Shown here: positions 32,021-39,425 of the stretch, one piece after another
How positions within the stretch are numbered: the stretch's first letter is position 1
Layout of the letters: each line of letters starts with the position of its first letter
NCBI GenBank assembly: GCA_018822845.1
Contig: JAHJJD010000006.1
Coordinates: 42,244-106,243, forward strand
Source: Gammaproteobacteria bacterium
Lineage (GTDB): Bacteria > Pseudomonadota > Gammaproteobacteria > Thiotrichales > Thiotrichaceae
DNA: 64,000 bases
Direction of reading: 5' to 3'
The notes under the pieces: generated by a model
Told to the model about the DNA's origin: nothing
What the model saw: only the letters and a program-made list of their open reading frames with translations
Databases searched by the model: none
Program-made: the position numbers and the translations under genes

Positions 32021-32681
32021 GTTGCACCTCCTCCAGCATGGGGATGCTGGCCAGAACGTTGGCAAACAGGCGGAAGGTATTGCGGGCTACTTCAATAATG
32101 GCGGTTTGATCTGCCGGGTCATCAATCTGGTTGACCAGCTGGCGGAAGAATTCCATGTGGCTGATGTCCAGCGTGCCGTGCGAACTGAGGTAGGTAAAGG
32201 CGTTAGGCGGCAAACCAAGTGCAAGCTGGAGCGTATTGGCACCCTGTGTCGCCAGCTGGATGGAGGTGCTTTCCAGCATGAACACCATGCCAAGGAAGCC
32301 GACCGGATTGCGGCGACTAATGTAGTCGTAGTTGTAGGCCACCAACACTTCGGTTTCCAGATGCGGGCAGGAACGGCGCGCGGCTTCCTTGTCCCCGCCT
32401 GCGGCCTCGATGTCATTCAGGATCCATTCCTCATGGCCGACTTCCTCCTCAAGGTACTCAACGATGGCGTGATGCAGCCACTTCTTTTCTTCCGGCAGGC
32501 GCACACCCATGGCCATCAGGAACCGTACTGTATGTTTGACGTGGTGGTAAGCCTGGGTAAGGTATTCCCGGTAGGTCGCCACACTGATTTCACCATGCAG
32601 GGCATTGACCAGTTGCGGGACGGTATACAGGGTCTGACGTTCCATCTCGGTTGCCTGTAACAGTGTTTCATAAAAACTCAT
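32010..32681 (-). CDS. Haem-oxygenase-like diiron oxidase (iron-containing redox enzyme family)
   Basis: 223 residues, all helical. AYHHVKHTVRFL (His ~47/50), YLEEEVGHEEWILND (Glu ~80, His ~83), MVFMLEST (Glu ~137) and SSHGTLDISHMEFF (His ~168, Asp ~172, His ~175) supply the His/Glu/Asp ligand pattern of the haem-oxygenase-like diiron superfamily, to which UndA, SznF and BesC belong. Those enzymes use O2 to oxidise fatty acids or amino compounds. The substrate here is unknown. It overlaps the acyl-activating-enzyme homologue by ATGA (4 bp), implying close functional coupling. Confidence 0.75.
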   Translation of the reverse strand: MSFYETLLQATEMERQTLYTVPQLVNALHGEISVATYREYLTQAYHHVKHTVRFLMAMGVRLPEEKKWLHHAIVEYLEEEVGHEEWILNDIEAAGGDKEAARRSCPHLETEVLVAYNYDYISRRNPVGFLGMVFMLESTSIQLATQGANTLQLALGLPPNAFTYLSSHGTLDISHMEFFRQLVNQIDDPADQTAIIEVARNTFRLFANVLASIPMLEEVQHAV

Positions 32682-34069
32682 GTTGTTTGATCTCCATCAA
32701 TCAGGTGGTGGTAATGTGTGTAAATGGCCTCCCGGCGCGGGCGGCCTGTGCCGGTCAGGGTTCCATCCTCCATCCGCAGGGGCGCAATGGGGTGGAAAAC
32801 CTTGACGTGGGCGTATTCGGGTAAGCGTTCATTGGCCCGCTGTACGGCGGCATTGAGATCAGCCTGTGGGGAAAAGGGAACCAGCAGTGCCGACAAATGC
32901 GGCTGGGCATCGCCAAACACGACAGCCTGGGCGATTTCGGGCTGGCCAAGCAGGGTACTTTCCACCCATTCCGGCGAAATATTGCGTCCGAATGACGTGA
33001 TCAGCAGGTTTTTCTTGCGTCCTGAAATGTGTAAAAAGCCCTCGGCATCCAGATAACCGAGGTCGCCTGTGGCAAAACTACCGGTATGGGGAGCGCCCAG
33101 ATAGCCGAGGAAAGCGGGGTTTTCGATGAGGATTTCACCATTTTCACAACGCAGACGGATATGCGGCAAAACCTTGCCAACGGTGCCGGGGACTGAATGA
33201 CCCGGCGTATTCAGGGCAACAACGGAAGCGCATTCGCTCAGGCCGTAACCTTCGTACACTGGCAGGCCAACCATTTGCGCCAGCCCCAACAATTGCGCCG
33301 ATACCTTTGAACCACCCACGGCAAGAAAGCGCAGGTCAGGCAGCCGCACCCCGATTTGCGCCAGGGTGTAGATGAGGCCACGCAGCAATTCAGGAACCAG
33401 AATGGCGGAACTGATCCTGTTCAGCGTCATGCTCTGCACCAGTTGCTGGAAATCGGGCTGGAATGGATTACCCATGCCGATCTCTTTCAGGCTGTACACA
33501 TGACAGCTTGCACCCGCCAGCAGGGCGGAATACACACCCGCCACGTTTTCCAGCAGGATGCCCAGCGGCAGCACGGAAAGGTGATGTCCCGCGTGTTCAG
33601 CGCCAATCACACCCAGCAGGCTTTGCGCGACCTGTTCCAGGCTTTCCTGCGCCAGACAGACGCCCTTGGGCGTTCCGGTCGTGCCTGAGGTGAAGGTGAT
33701 TTTGCTTGTACCAGGCGGCAGACTGACAACCTCCGTACAGCCAGTGGCCACCAACCCGTCGGCAGTCACGATATGGTCGACACCGGCGCTACGGATGACA
33801 TGCTCAGTCTGCTGCCGTGAAAAAAAAGCAGGCAACGGCACACAGACGACATTCGCCATGACCGATGCCAAGTCCCACAGAACCCAATCCGCACTGTTAT
33901 CTGATTGAATAGCAATGACGCGGCATTGGCTGCCCTTTAACTGTTCTGCCCTGGTGGAGGTGCAGGAGAACAGGCTGGAGTATGTGAGTTGTTGTTTTGA
34001 GTCTATCAGGGCAATACGTTCTGACAGGTTGCGAGCGTGTTGCCCCAGCGTATCCAGCAACAGGCTCAT
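32678..34069 (-). CDS. AMP-binding acyl/aryl-activating enzyme homologue lacking the usual catalytic Lys
   Basis: 463 residues, slightly short for the family. P-loop ITFTSGTTGTPKGVC (~126-138), LPLGILLENVAGVYSALLAG, YEGYGLSECASVVALNTPGH (A5), FATGDLGYLDAEGFLHISGR (A7/A8) and KKNLLITSFGRNISPEWVES are all present. In the A10 region, where long-chain acyl-CoA synthetases have LTPTLKxxR, it reads LTGTGRPRREAI, so the adenylation Lys aligns with Arg ~443. It may therefore be slow, use a preformed adenylate, or catalyse a different step. Translation is coupled by 4-bp overlaps on both sides. Confidence 0.82.
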   Translation of the reverse strand: MSLLLDTLGQHARNLSERIALIDSKQQLTYSSLFSCTSTRAEQLKGSQCRVIAIQSDNSADWVLWDLASVMANVVCVPLPAFFSRQQTEHVIRSAGVDHIVTADGLVATGCTEVVSLPPGTSKITFTSGTTGTPKGVCLAQESLEQVAQSLLGVIGAEHAGHHLSVLPLGILLENVAGVYSALLAGASCHVYSLKEIGMGNPFQPDFQQLVQSMTLNRISSAILVPELLRGLIYTLAQIGVRLPDLRFLAVGGSKVSAQLLGLAQMVGLPVYEGYGLSECASVVALNTPGHSVPGTVGKVLPHIRLRCENGEILIENPAFLGYLGAPHTGSFATGDLGYLDAEGFLHISGRKKNLLITSFGRNISPEWVESTLLGQPEIAQAVVFGDAQPHLSALLVPFSPQADLNAAVQRANERLPEYAHVKVFHPIAPLRMEDGTLTGTGRPRREAIYTHYHHLIDGDQTT

Positions 34070-34773
34070 GAAAGTTTCCCCGTGTAGTAGTGGAAAGGAA
34101 TCTGGTTTTCGTAAACCGAGCCCAGCGTGCGTTGCAGGCTTTTCACCCCGTCCCGCACCGACCCGGCCAGTACGCAGGGGCTGGTTGTGTAATAGCTACC
34201 CCAATTATCAGCGCTGCCCTGCAACTGCTGCTGCCCCGCATCACAAATTTTTTGCGGCTGCAAACCCAGCATTTTCAGATGGCGGTGCAAATCGCGCGTC
34301 CCCGTTACGACCGTGTACTGCACCTGCTTGAAATCCAGATAGGATGCCAGCGCAGCAAACAGGAAAACGGAAGCGCCGCCACCCACCGACGCCAGACTGC
34401 CAATTTCGGCAATATCACGGCGGGCGATGTCTTCGCCGTACAGTCTGGAAAGTTCCTGCTCGATTGGCGCTTGCGTGTACTGCTCCAGAAACACTGGTTC
34501 CTTGTGGGCGTAACGGAACCCGGCAGCCGCCAGAATTTCACCCTCATGATTACTGACGCTGATCAGATAGGGGTAACTGACACTGATTTCGGCATGATAG
34601 GCATCGTTGAACACTGACTTGATAAAGGCTTCGGCCTTGTCACGATCTGGGCCGATGCTGCCGCTTATATCAATGACCCTGGGCATGATGTGACTGATCT
34701 TTGCAACCCGGCGGCTTTGAAAGCTCAGGCGCGCCGTCTCCAGATCGTTTTCTCGTAGGTATAGGGACAACAT
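34066..34773 (-). CDS. Thermostable hemolysin family protein (GNAT-like)
   Basis: 235 residues. The sequence (PDRDKAEAFIKSVFNDAYHA, LISVSNHEGEILAAAGFRYA, IEQELSRLYGEDIARRDIAE, IGSLASVGGGASVFLFAALA) follows the PF12261 thermostable-hemolysin family. Despite the historical name there is no signal peptide, and the fold resembles GNAT/autoinducer-synthase-type acyltransferases, so acyl transfer is more likely than haemolysis. ATG 34773 has AAGGAG 8 bp upstream; the longer open frame to 34884 runs across operator B. First gene of the eleven-gene cluster. Confidence 0.78.
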   Translation of the reverse strand: MLSLYLRENDLETARLSFQSRRVAKISHIMPRVIDISGSIGPDRDKAEAFIKSVFNDAYHAEISVSYPYLISVSNHEGEILAAAGFRYAHKEPVFLEQYTQAPIEQELSRLYGEDIARRDIAEIGSLASVGGGASVFLFAALASYLDFKQVQYTVVTGTRDLHRHLKMLGLQPQKICDAGQQQLQGSADNWGSYYTTSPCVLAGSVRDGVKSLQRTLGSVYENQIPFHYYTGKLS

Positions 34774-34804
34774 CGGGTTTACTCCTTGCGATGCCAATCG
34801 ATTT

Positions 34805-34820
34805 TGGGAATTTAATCCCA
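34805..34820. promoter_or_regulatory. 16-bp palindrome before the cluster's first gene (candidate operator B)
   Basis: TGGGAATTTAATCCCA, extended by flanking TT and AA, lies 32-47 bp upstream of the thermostable-hemolysin ATG, a position where a bound protein would block transcription start or early elongation. It differs from operator A (30537-30552) at one base. Confidence 0.6.
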
Positions 34821-34864
34821 AATTTTTAGCATCACAAGTACAACCAACACCGGAAATCCCGCTA

Positions 34865-34880
34865 TAAGACATTTGCCCTA
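34865..34880 (-). promoter_or_regulatory. Motif related to the palindrome at 41281-41296
   Basis: On the minus strand it reads TAGGGCAAATGTCTTA, matching the perfect palindrome at 41281-41296 at 14 of 16 positions. It lies about 92 bp upstream of the thermostable-hemolysin gene, upstream of operator B, where an activator could bind. Confidence 0.4.
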
Positions 34881-34988
34881 ACAATTAGTGGATTTACAAG
34901 CAGACGATGAGCGCCACATCAGCACGTAAGAGGAATGCCCGACAAGAGAAAATGATAAGCAACGAACAAAGGGAAGTGGTTGAGAGCC

Positions 34989-36308
34989 TTAGCCAGCGGG
35001 AAATACAACCAGTACGCTCAAGCCCTGCCCCTGATTCTGTTCAAACTGCAATTCAGCCTGATGAATTTCGGCAATGCGCTGGACGATGGAAAGCCCCAGA
35101 CCGCTGCCTTCCGCTGCCGTACCTGCCGGGCGGTAAAAGCGCCGGGTGATTTTTTCCAGCTCATCCGCTGGCAGACCGGGGCCATTGTCAGTGATGCGCA
35201 AACAGGCTCTGCCCCGCGCACGGAAAACAGCGACCTGCACCAGCGTGCCGGACGGCGTGTAGCGCGCCGCATTGTCCAGCAGGTTACGCAACATGACCTG
35301 CAACAACGCAGGCAAGCCTTTGACATTGATGTCTGCGCTTTCCAGCAGCTCCAGCGCCACGCCGGATTGCAGCGCATGTGGGGCCATATCTGCCATCACT
35401 TCGGCGGCCAGTCTGGGCAATGGACAGGTTTGCAGGCTGGAAGCATCGGCGCTTTCCAGCCGCGCCAGCGTCAGCAACTGTTCGATCAGGTGGGTGGCAC
35501 GGTTGCAACCCAGAATGGCGTTATCCAGTGCATGTTGATGTTCAGCATCATCCTGCGCCCCCTTGGCAACCTGCAATTGCGCCTTGATAGCGGCGATCGG
35601 CGTGCGTAATTCGTGGGCAGCGTCGGCGGTAAAACGGCGTTCGTTTTCAATCAGCTTGCCAATACGTGCAAACAGGTGGTTGAGGCGTTCGATCAGGGGG
35701 ACGACTTCATGCGGTGCGGAAGTCATGGTGAGTGGTGCAAGATTGTCGGGATTACGGCTGGCGACCGCCCTGGTCAGGCTGACCAATGGACGCAGGCTGA
35801 CGGCTACCGTCCACCACAGCAAGGCGGCCAGCAAGGGTAAGGCAATCCACAGGGGCAGCAGCAGGTTACCGGTGATTTCACGCGCCAGTTTGCTGCGCAT
35901 ATCCACCCGTTCCGCCACATGGATCAGCAATTCCCCCTCGCCATCCCAAGTGCTGAAAACGCGCCATTCCTGACCATCGATGCGCGTATTGCTGAACCCC
36001 TGTTCCCTGACACCCAGCGGTACGGAAGGTGCATTGGCGGAATGCAGCAACAGCTTCCTGCCCTCTTCCCACACTTGAAAAGCGATGTTGCTGGAATATT
36101 TGTGCAACAGTGGGGCGTGTTCGGTTTCGACATCATCCAGTTCGTGGGTGAACTGGGCAACCAGCAGGGTAGAAGCCTGCGCCAGATGGGCGTCAAGCAG
36201 TTCGTCGAGTTCATGGCGGGCATCACGGTAAGTGAAAGCCGCCGCCCCGATCCACACCAGCGTTACCACGCCCAGCACCAACAGCAGCAGACGTTGGCGT
36301 AACGACAT
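34989..36308 (-). CDS. Two-component sensor histidine kinase (QseC/TctE-like)
   Basis: 439 residues. Membrane helix 1 (LLLLVLGVVTLVWIGAAAFT), a periplasmic domain of ~125 residues (HELDELLDAHLAQASTLLVA, also called 2CSK_N), helix 2 (GNLLLPLWIALPLLAALLWW), HAMP-like RPLVSLTRAVASRNPDNL, HisKA FTADAAHELRTPIAAIKAQL (phospho-acceptor His), and HATPase NLLDNAARYTPSGT, ITDNGPGLP, GSGLGLSIVQRIAEIH. Its ATG overlaps the response regulator stop by 1 bp. It is the last gene of the SHP-DHC-cytochrome b operon and probably controls it. Confidence 0.92.
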   Translation of the reverse strand: MSLRQRLLLLVLGVVTLVWIGAAAFTYRDARHELDELLDAHLAQASTLLVAQFTHELDDVETEHAPLLHKYSSNIAFQVWEEGRKLLLHSANAPSVPLGVREQGFSNTRIDGQEWRVFSTWDGEGELLIHVAERVDMRSKLAREITGNLLLPLWIALPLLAALLWWTVAVSLRPLVSLTRAVASRNPDNLAPLTMTSAPHEVVPLIERLNHLFARIGKLIENERRFTADAAHELRTPIAAIKAQLQVAKGAQDDAEHQHALDNAILGCNRATHLIEQLLTLARLESADASSLQTCPLPRLAAEVMADMAPHALQSGVALELLESADINVKGLPALLQVMLRNLLDNAARYTPSGTLVQVAVFRARGRACLRITDNGPGLPADELEKITRRFYRPAGTAAEGSGLGLSIVQRIAEIHQAELQFEQNQGQGLSVLVVFPAG

Positions 36309-36976
36309 CAGGCAGCCTTATCGTGGGAAATCAGATAGCCCACGCCGCGTATGGTCTGGATCAGCGCCGGGTACAGTTTGCGCCGCAAGTGATGGATGTG
36401 GACTTCCACGGTATTGCTTTCGACCCCCTGCCCCCAGGCGTAGAGCTTATCTTCGAGTTGGGCGCGGGAAAGTACCTTGCCCACATTCAGCATCAGGGCT
36501 TCCAGCACGGTGAATTCGCGCGAGGCCAGTTCCACCACTTCGCCTTGATACGTGACGCGATGGCTGGCGGGGTCTAGTTCCACCCCGCCGACCTGCAACA
36601 CCGGGTTGGCGAAACCGCTGGAACGGCGGATCAGGGCGCGCAAGCGAGCGGTCAGTTCCCCCATGTCGAAGGGTTTGACCAGATAGTCATCCGCCCCCCG
36701 ATCCAGCCCCTGAATGCGGTCTTCCACCGTATCGCGCGCGGTGAGGATCAGCACCGGCAGGGAAGACTGGCGGCTGCGCAGACGACTCAGGACTTCCAGC
36801 CCGGAAAGGCGCGGCAGTCCCAGATCCAGCACCACTGCCGAATACGCCTCGACGGCCAGCGCATGGTCAGCCTGCGCCCCATCCCGCACCCAGTCAACGG
36901 CGTAGCCGGACTGTTTCAGCCCTGCCTGGATGGCATCGCCCAGCAGGGCGTCGTCTTCAACTACCAGTATCCGCAT
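36308..36976 (-). CDS. OmpR/PhoB-family response regulator (QseB-like)
   Basis: 222 residues. Receiver domain: MRILVVEDDALLGDAIQAGL, phospho-acceptor Asp in AVVLDLGLPRLSGLEVL, ILTARDTVEDR and the Lys in DDYLVKPFDMGEL. Winged-helix output: LASREFTVLEALMLNVGKVL, VESNTVEVHIHHLRRKLYPA, LIQTIRGVGYLI. It is the partner of the kinase that overlaps it and lies 28 bp after the second cytochrome b gene. Confidence 0.93.
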   Translation of the reverse strand: MRILVVEDDALLGDAIQAGLKQSGYAVDWVRDGAQADHALAVEAYSAVVLDLGLPRLSGLEVLSRLRSRQSSLPVLILTARDTVEDRIQGLDRGADDYLVKPFDMGELTARLRALIRRSSGFANPVLQVGGVELDPASHRVTYQGEVVELASREFTVLEALMLNVGKVLSRAQLEDKLYAWGQGVESNTVEVHIHHLRRKLYPALIQTIRGVGYLISHDKAA

Positions 36977-37004
36977 ACACGATTTAACTCCCCTTCAGTC
37001 AGGT

Positions 37005-37649
37005 TCATACTGAACGTTTGTCACCTGTGACCATGGCTCGCACCAGATTTTCACGGTGCAAGCGGCTGCTGACAACGACCCCCACCACATGGAGGAAAAT
37101 CAGCAACAAGGTCAGGTTAGCAGCGACTTCATGGGCTTCTTCCCAAAACTCTTCGCCGCCCTCATTTTCGCCTTGTCCCCTGCCTTCATGTTCCTCATCT
37201 TCATCCTCATCGCGATCGGCATAAGCAGGGGAGATCAAGGCAGGCACTTCTATCTGTGCCAATGGCCCGCGCCCTTCTTCCACCGCCAGCAGCTTCATGC
37301 CAGTAAACCCTGTTGCCAGCACCCCCAGCAACAGTAACACCACCATCCAGCCGCCTGCCGGGTTATGCCCCAAATAGTGCTTGGGATGGGTGGTTAACAG
37401 GGAGCGCAAATACTCCATCACTGCCTGCGGTGAATAGATGAAATCACTGAAACGGGCATATTGGGAGCCGATAAACCCCCACAGGATACGGAACAGGATC
37501 AGGCCGAACGCAATGTACCCGCTTATTTCATGCAAGCCCTCCCCGTCTTCCGAACTGAGGTAAGCAACCGCGAATGACACCACCAGCGACCAGTGAAAGA
37601 TTCGCACCAGCGGATCCCACACCCGGACTGTTTTACTCTGATTTTCCAT
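37005..37649 (-). CDS. Cytochrome b561-family membrane protein with an acidic loop
   Basis: 214 residues with four membrane helices. VWDPLVRIFHWSLVVSFAVA and LHEISGYIAFGLILFRILWG carry the first pair of haem-ligand His; AHEVAANLTLLLIFLHVVGV the second pair. GHNPAGGWMVV is the family loop. Between helices 3 and 4 it has an unusual acidic stretch, ADRDEDEDEEHEGRGQGENE, sharing the EHEGR motif with the diheme cytochrome of this operon. It should carry electrons from the quinone pool to the DHC/SHP cytochromes. Confidence 0.85.
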   Translation of the reverse strand: MENQSKTVRVWDPLVRIFHWSLVVSFAVAYLSSEDGEGLHEISGYIAFGLILFRILWGFIGSQYARFSDFIYSPQAVMEYLRSLLTTHPKHYLGHNPAGGWMVVLLLLGVLATGFTGMKLLAVEEGRGPLAQIEVPALISPAYADRDEDEDEEHEGRGQGENEGGEEFWEEAHEVAANLTLLLIFLHVVGVVVSSRLHRENLVRAMVTGDKRSV

Positions 37650-37666
37650 AAATAATCATCTCCGTA

Positions 37667-38290
37667 TTAAAAGGCAAAGCCACTCAGATAAACCAACAGG
37701 AATACTATGACCACACCAGCCATCCACATGCCCAAGTCCGTATAAGGGCGGGAAATAGCCGCTTCAGCATCAGCGGTCTTGTAACCCGTCAGCATCGAAC
37801 GCACCAGATTTTCCTTGTGCAACACACTGCTGACCAGCACCCCGGCGACATGCACGAACACCACCAGCAACATCAGATTAGCAGCGATTTCATGCAATTC
37901 CTCGAAAATATCTTCATCACCAAATTCCCAGTACAAACCTAAGCCGCTCACGCTGATTAACACGCCGAGCGCCAGCAAGAGGAAAATCGCCACCCCACCC
38001 GCAGGGTTATGCCCCACATGATGCTGCGGATGTGAACCAAGCAACGAACGCACATACCCCACAACCTCGGCTGGCTTGAACACAAACGCCGCAAAGCGGG
38101 CATAAGCCGTCCCCACAAAGCCCCACACCAAGCGAAAGGCAATCATCCCCAGCAGCAAATACCCCAAAGCAAGGTGAATATCGCGGTAACGTTCCGATTC
38201 CGCCGTCAGGTACGCGCCAGCAAACGACAGCGCCAATGTCCAGTGGAATACCCGCGTGGGCACATCCCACACCAATATGCGTTGCAACAT
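37667..38290 (-). CDS. Cytochrome b561-family membrane protein
   Basis: 207 residues, four to five membrane helices. VWDVPTRVFHWTLALSFAGA, DIHLALGYLLLGMIAFRLVW, HHVGHNPAGGVAIFLLLALG and LHEIAANLMLLVVFVHVAGV hold the His ligands. It is a paralogue of the next gene but lacks the acidic insertion and has an extra C-terminal helix (GMWMAGVVIVFLLVYLSGFA). Two b-type cytochromes in one SHP locus may form a heterodimer or serve different partners. AAGGAG precedes the ATG. Confidence 0.87.
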   Translation of the reverse strand: MLQRILVWDVPTRVFHWTLALSFAGAYLTAESERYRDIHLALGYLLLGMIAFRLVWGFVGTAYARFAAFVFKPAEVVGYVRSLLGSHPQHHVGHNPAGGVAIFLLLALGVLISVSGLGLYWEFGDEDIFEELHEIAANLMLLVVFVHVAGVLVSSVLHKENLVRSMLTGYKTADAEAAISRPYTDLGMWMAGVVIVFLLVYLSGFAF

Positions 38291-38302
38291 GGCCTTGTCT
38301 CC

Positions 38303-38848
38303 TTACTTTGGGATGCGGATGCTATCTTCGTCGAAATCGCCTTTGTCTGCGCTCGTGTGACACGCCATGCAATTGGCAGCGCTCTTGATCGACTCCCTTT
38401 TCCAGGTAGCAGACGATATTTCATCGTGTTCATGCCTGAACCAGCCGGTTTCGGTAATGCGCAACACAGGTTTTGCACCACTATCGGCTTTACGTGACCG
38501 GGCAGCATTTTCTTCAAGGAATGGCAGGATTTCCGCAATCGTCGCCTCATCCAGACTCGCATCGGAATCGAAATGCTTGTCCAGCGTACCCATCATTTCC
38601 TTCCAGGAAGCTGCGGGTAGCATACCGGGCGGGTAAGCCATATGGCAGGAACTGCATTCTGCCTGGAATGTAGCGTTGGTGGCGGTGAAACGGCTGCCCT
38701 CGCCACCTTCACGGCCCTCATGTTCTTCACCGCGCTCACGGCCTTCGTGTTCGTCATCATCGGCGAATACCTGCATCGCACCGAAACCGGACGACAGCAG
38801 TAGCACCAAACCGATGGCGACAGTGGATTTTTTTGCTTTGGATAACAT
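38303..38848 (-). CDS. Diheme cytochrome c (DHC), the SHP electron donor
   Basis: 181 residues with a signal peptide (AIGLVLLLSSGFGAMQVFA). The mature N-terminus is low-complexity and acidic/His-rich (DDDEHEGRERGEEHEGREGG). Two haem sites follow: ECSSCHMAYPPGML (N-terminal domain) and NCMACHTSADKGDF near the C-terminus. AASWKEMMGTLDKHFDSDAS is characteristic of DHC proteins that reduce SHP. ATG 38848 has AAGGAG 6 bp upstream; 17 bp separate it from the SHP gene. Confidence 0.87.
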   Translation of the reverse strand: MLSKAKKSTVAIGLVLLLSSGFGAMQVFADDDEHEGRERGEEHEGREGGEGSRFTATNATFQAECSSCHMAYPPGMLPAASWKEMMGTLDKHFDSDASLDEATIAEILPFLEENAARSRKADSGAKPVLRITETGWFRHEHDEISSATWKRESIKSAANCMACHTSADKGDFDEDSIRIPK

Positions 38849-38865
38849 GGTCAACTCCTTATTGG

Positions 38866-39282
38866 TTATTTGATCGTCAGCAGATAAGTCAGGACATCGC
38901 CTTTTTCCAACGTGGTGCAGGTGCGATCCAGTACATCGTTACAGTTGCGCTTGAACCACTTTTCCACTTTTTTGGGGCTGGTAAAGCGCTCGGCGTTGGC
39001 TGAAGGTGCCAGCGGTTCAATCGGCTTGTCGGTTTTGGCATGCTTGCCCGTATCCGCCGGGTTTTGGGTATGGCAACTGGCACAACTCCAGTCATTGCCG
39101 TGGGTGTTGTTGAACAGCAGCTTGCCGCGCGCGGCATCAAAAACGCTGAAAGCAGCGTCTTCGGTTTTGGCTTGTGCTGTGTAGCCATCGAGGATTTCCT
39201 GCGGTGTTTCGGCCTGGGCGGGAGCCATGACCAAGGCAGCACTGATGGCCAGCGGCAGCAATACATAACGGTTCAATTGCAT
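38866..39282 (-). CDS. SHP-type cytochrome c (DUF1924; high-spin oxygen/NO-binding)
   Basis: 138 residues with a signal peptide (ending APAQA). WSCASCHTQNPADTGKHAKT holds the single haem, and KWFKRNCNDVLDRTCTTLEK carries the Asn (~113 or 115) that is the displaceable haem ligand in Rhodobacter SHP, plus its two Cys. SHP binds O2 and NO at that site and is reduced by DHC. AGGAG precedes the ATG. First gene of shp-dhc-cytb-cytb-regulator-kinase. Confidence 0.87.
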   Translation of the reverse strand: MQLNRYVLLPLAISAALVMAPAQAETPQEILDGYTAQAKTEDAAFSVFDAARGKLLFNNTHGNDWSCASCHTQNPADTGKHAKTDKPIEPLAPSANAERFTSPKKVEKWFKRNCNDVLDRTCTTLEKGDVLTYLLTIK

Positions 39283-39425
39283 GGGTATTCTCCTGTTGAG
39301 TGAACATACCCACAGCTTGCGCCCGCAACCTTAAAAGTCCCTTAAGCGATGAAACATGGCTAACAAGGCGGAATTTGCCTACACTACTGACCCTGACCAG
39401 TCACTAAAAACACAGAAAATCGAAC

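Noticed and set aside
32010..32681. Assignment as UndA (1-alkene synthase)
   Set aside because: Only the superfamily ligand pattern is visible; I cannot support a specific substrate or orthology by eye.
34066..34773. Literal haemolytic toxin function for the thermostable-hemolysin homologue
   Set aside because: There is no signal peptide or pore-forming feature; the sequence and operon fit a cytoplasmic GNAT-like enzyme better.
34907..35609. Plus-strand frames between and over the thermostable-hemolysin and kinase genes
   Set aside because: They run antisense into the kinase HATPase domain and have no family features.
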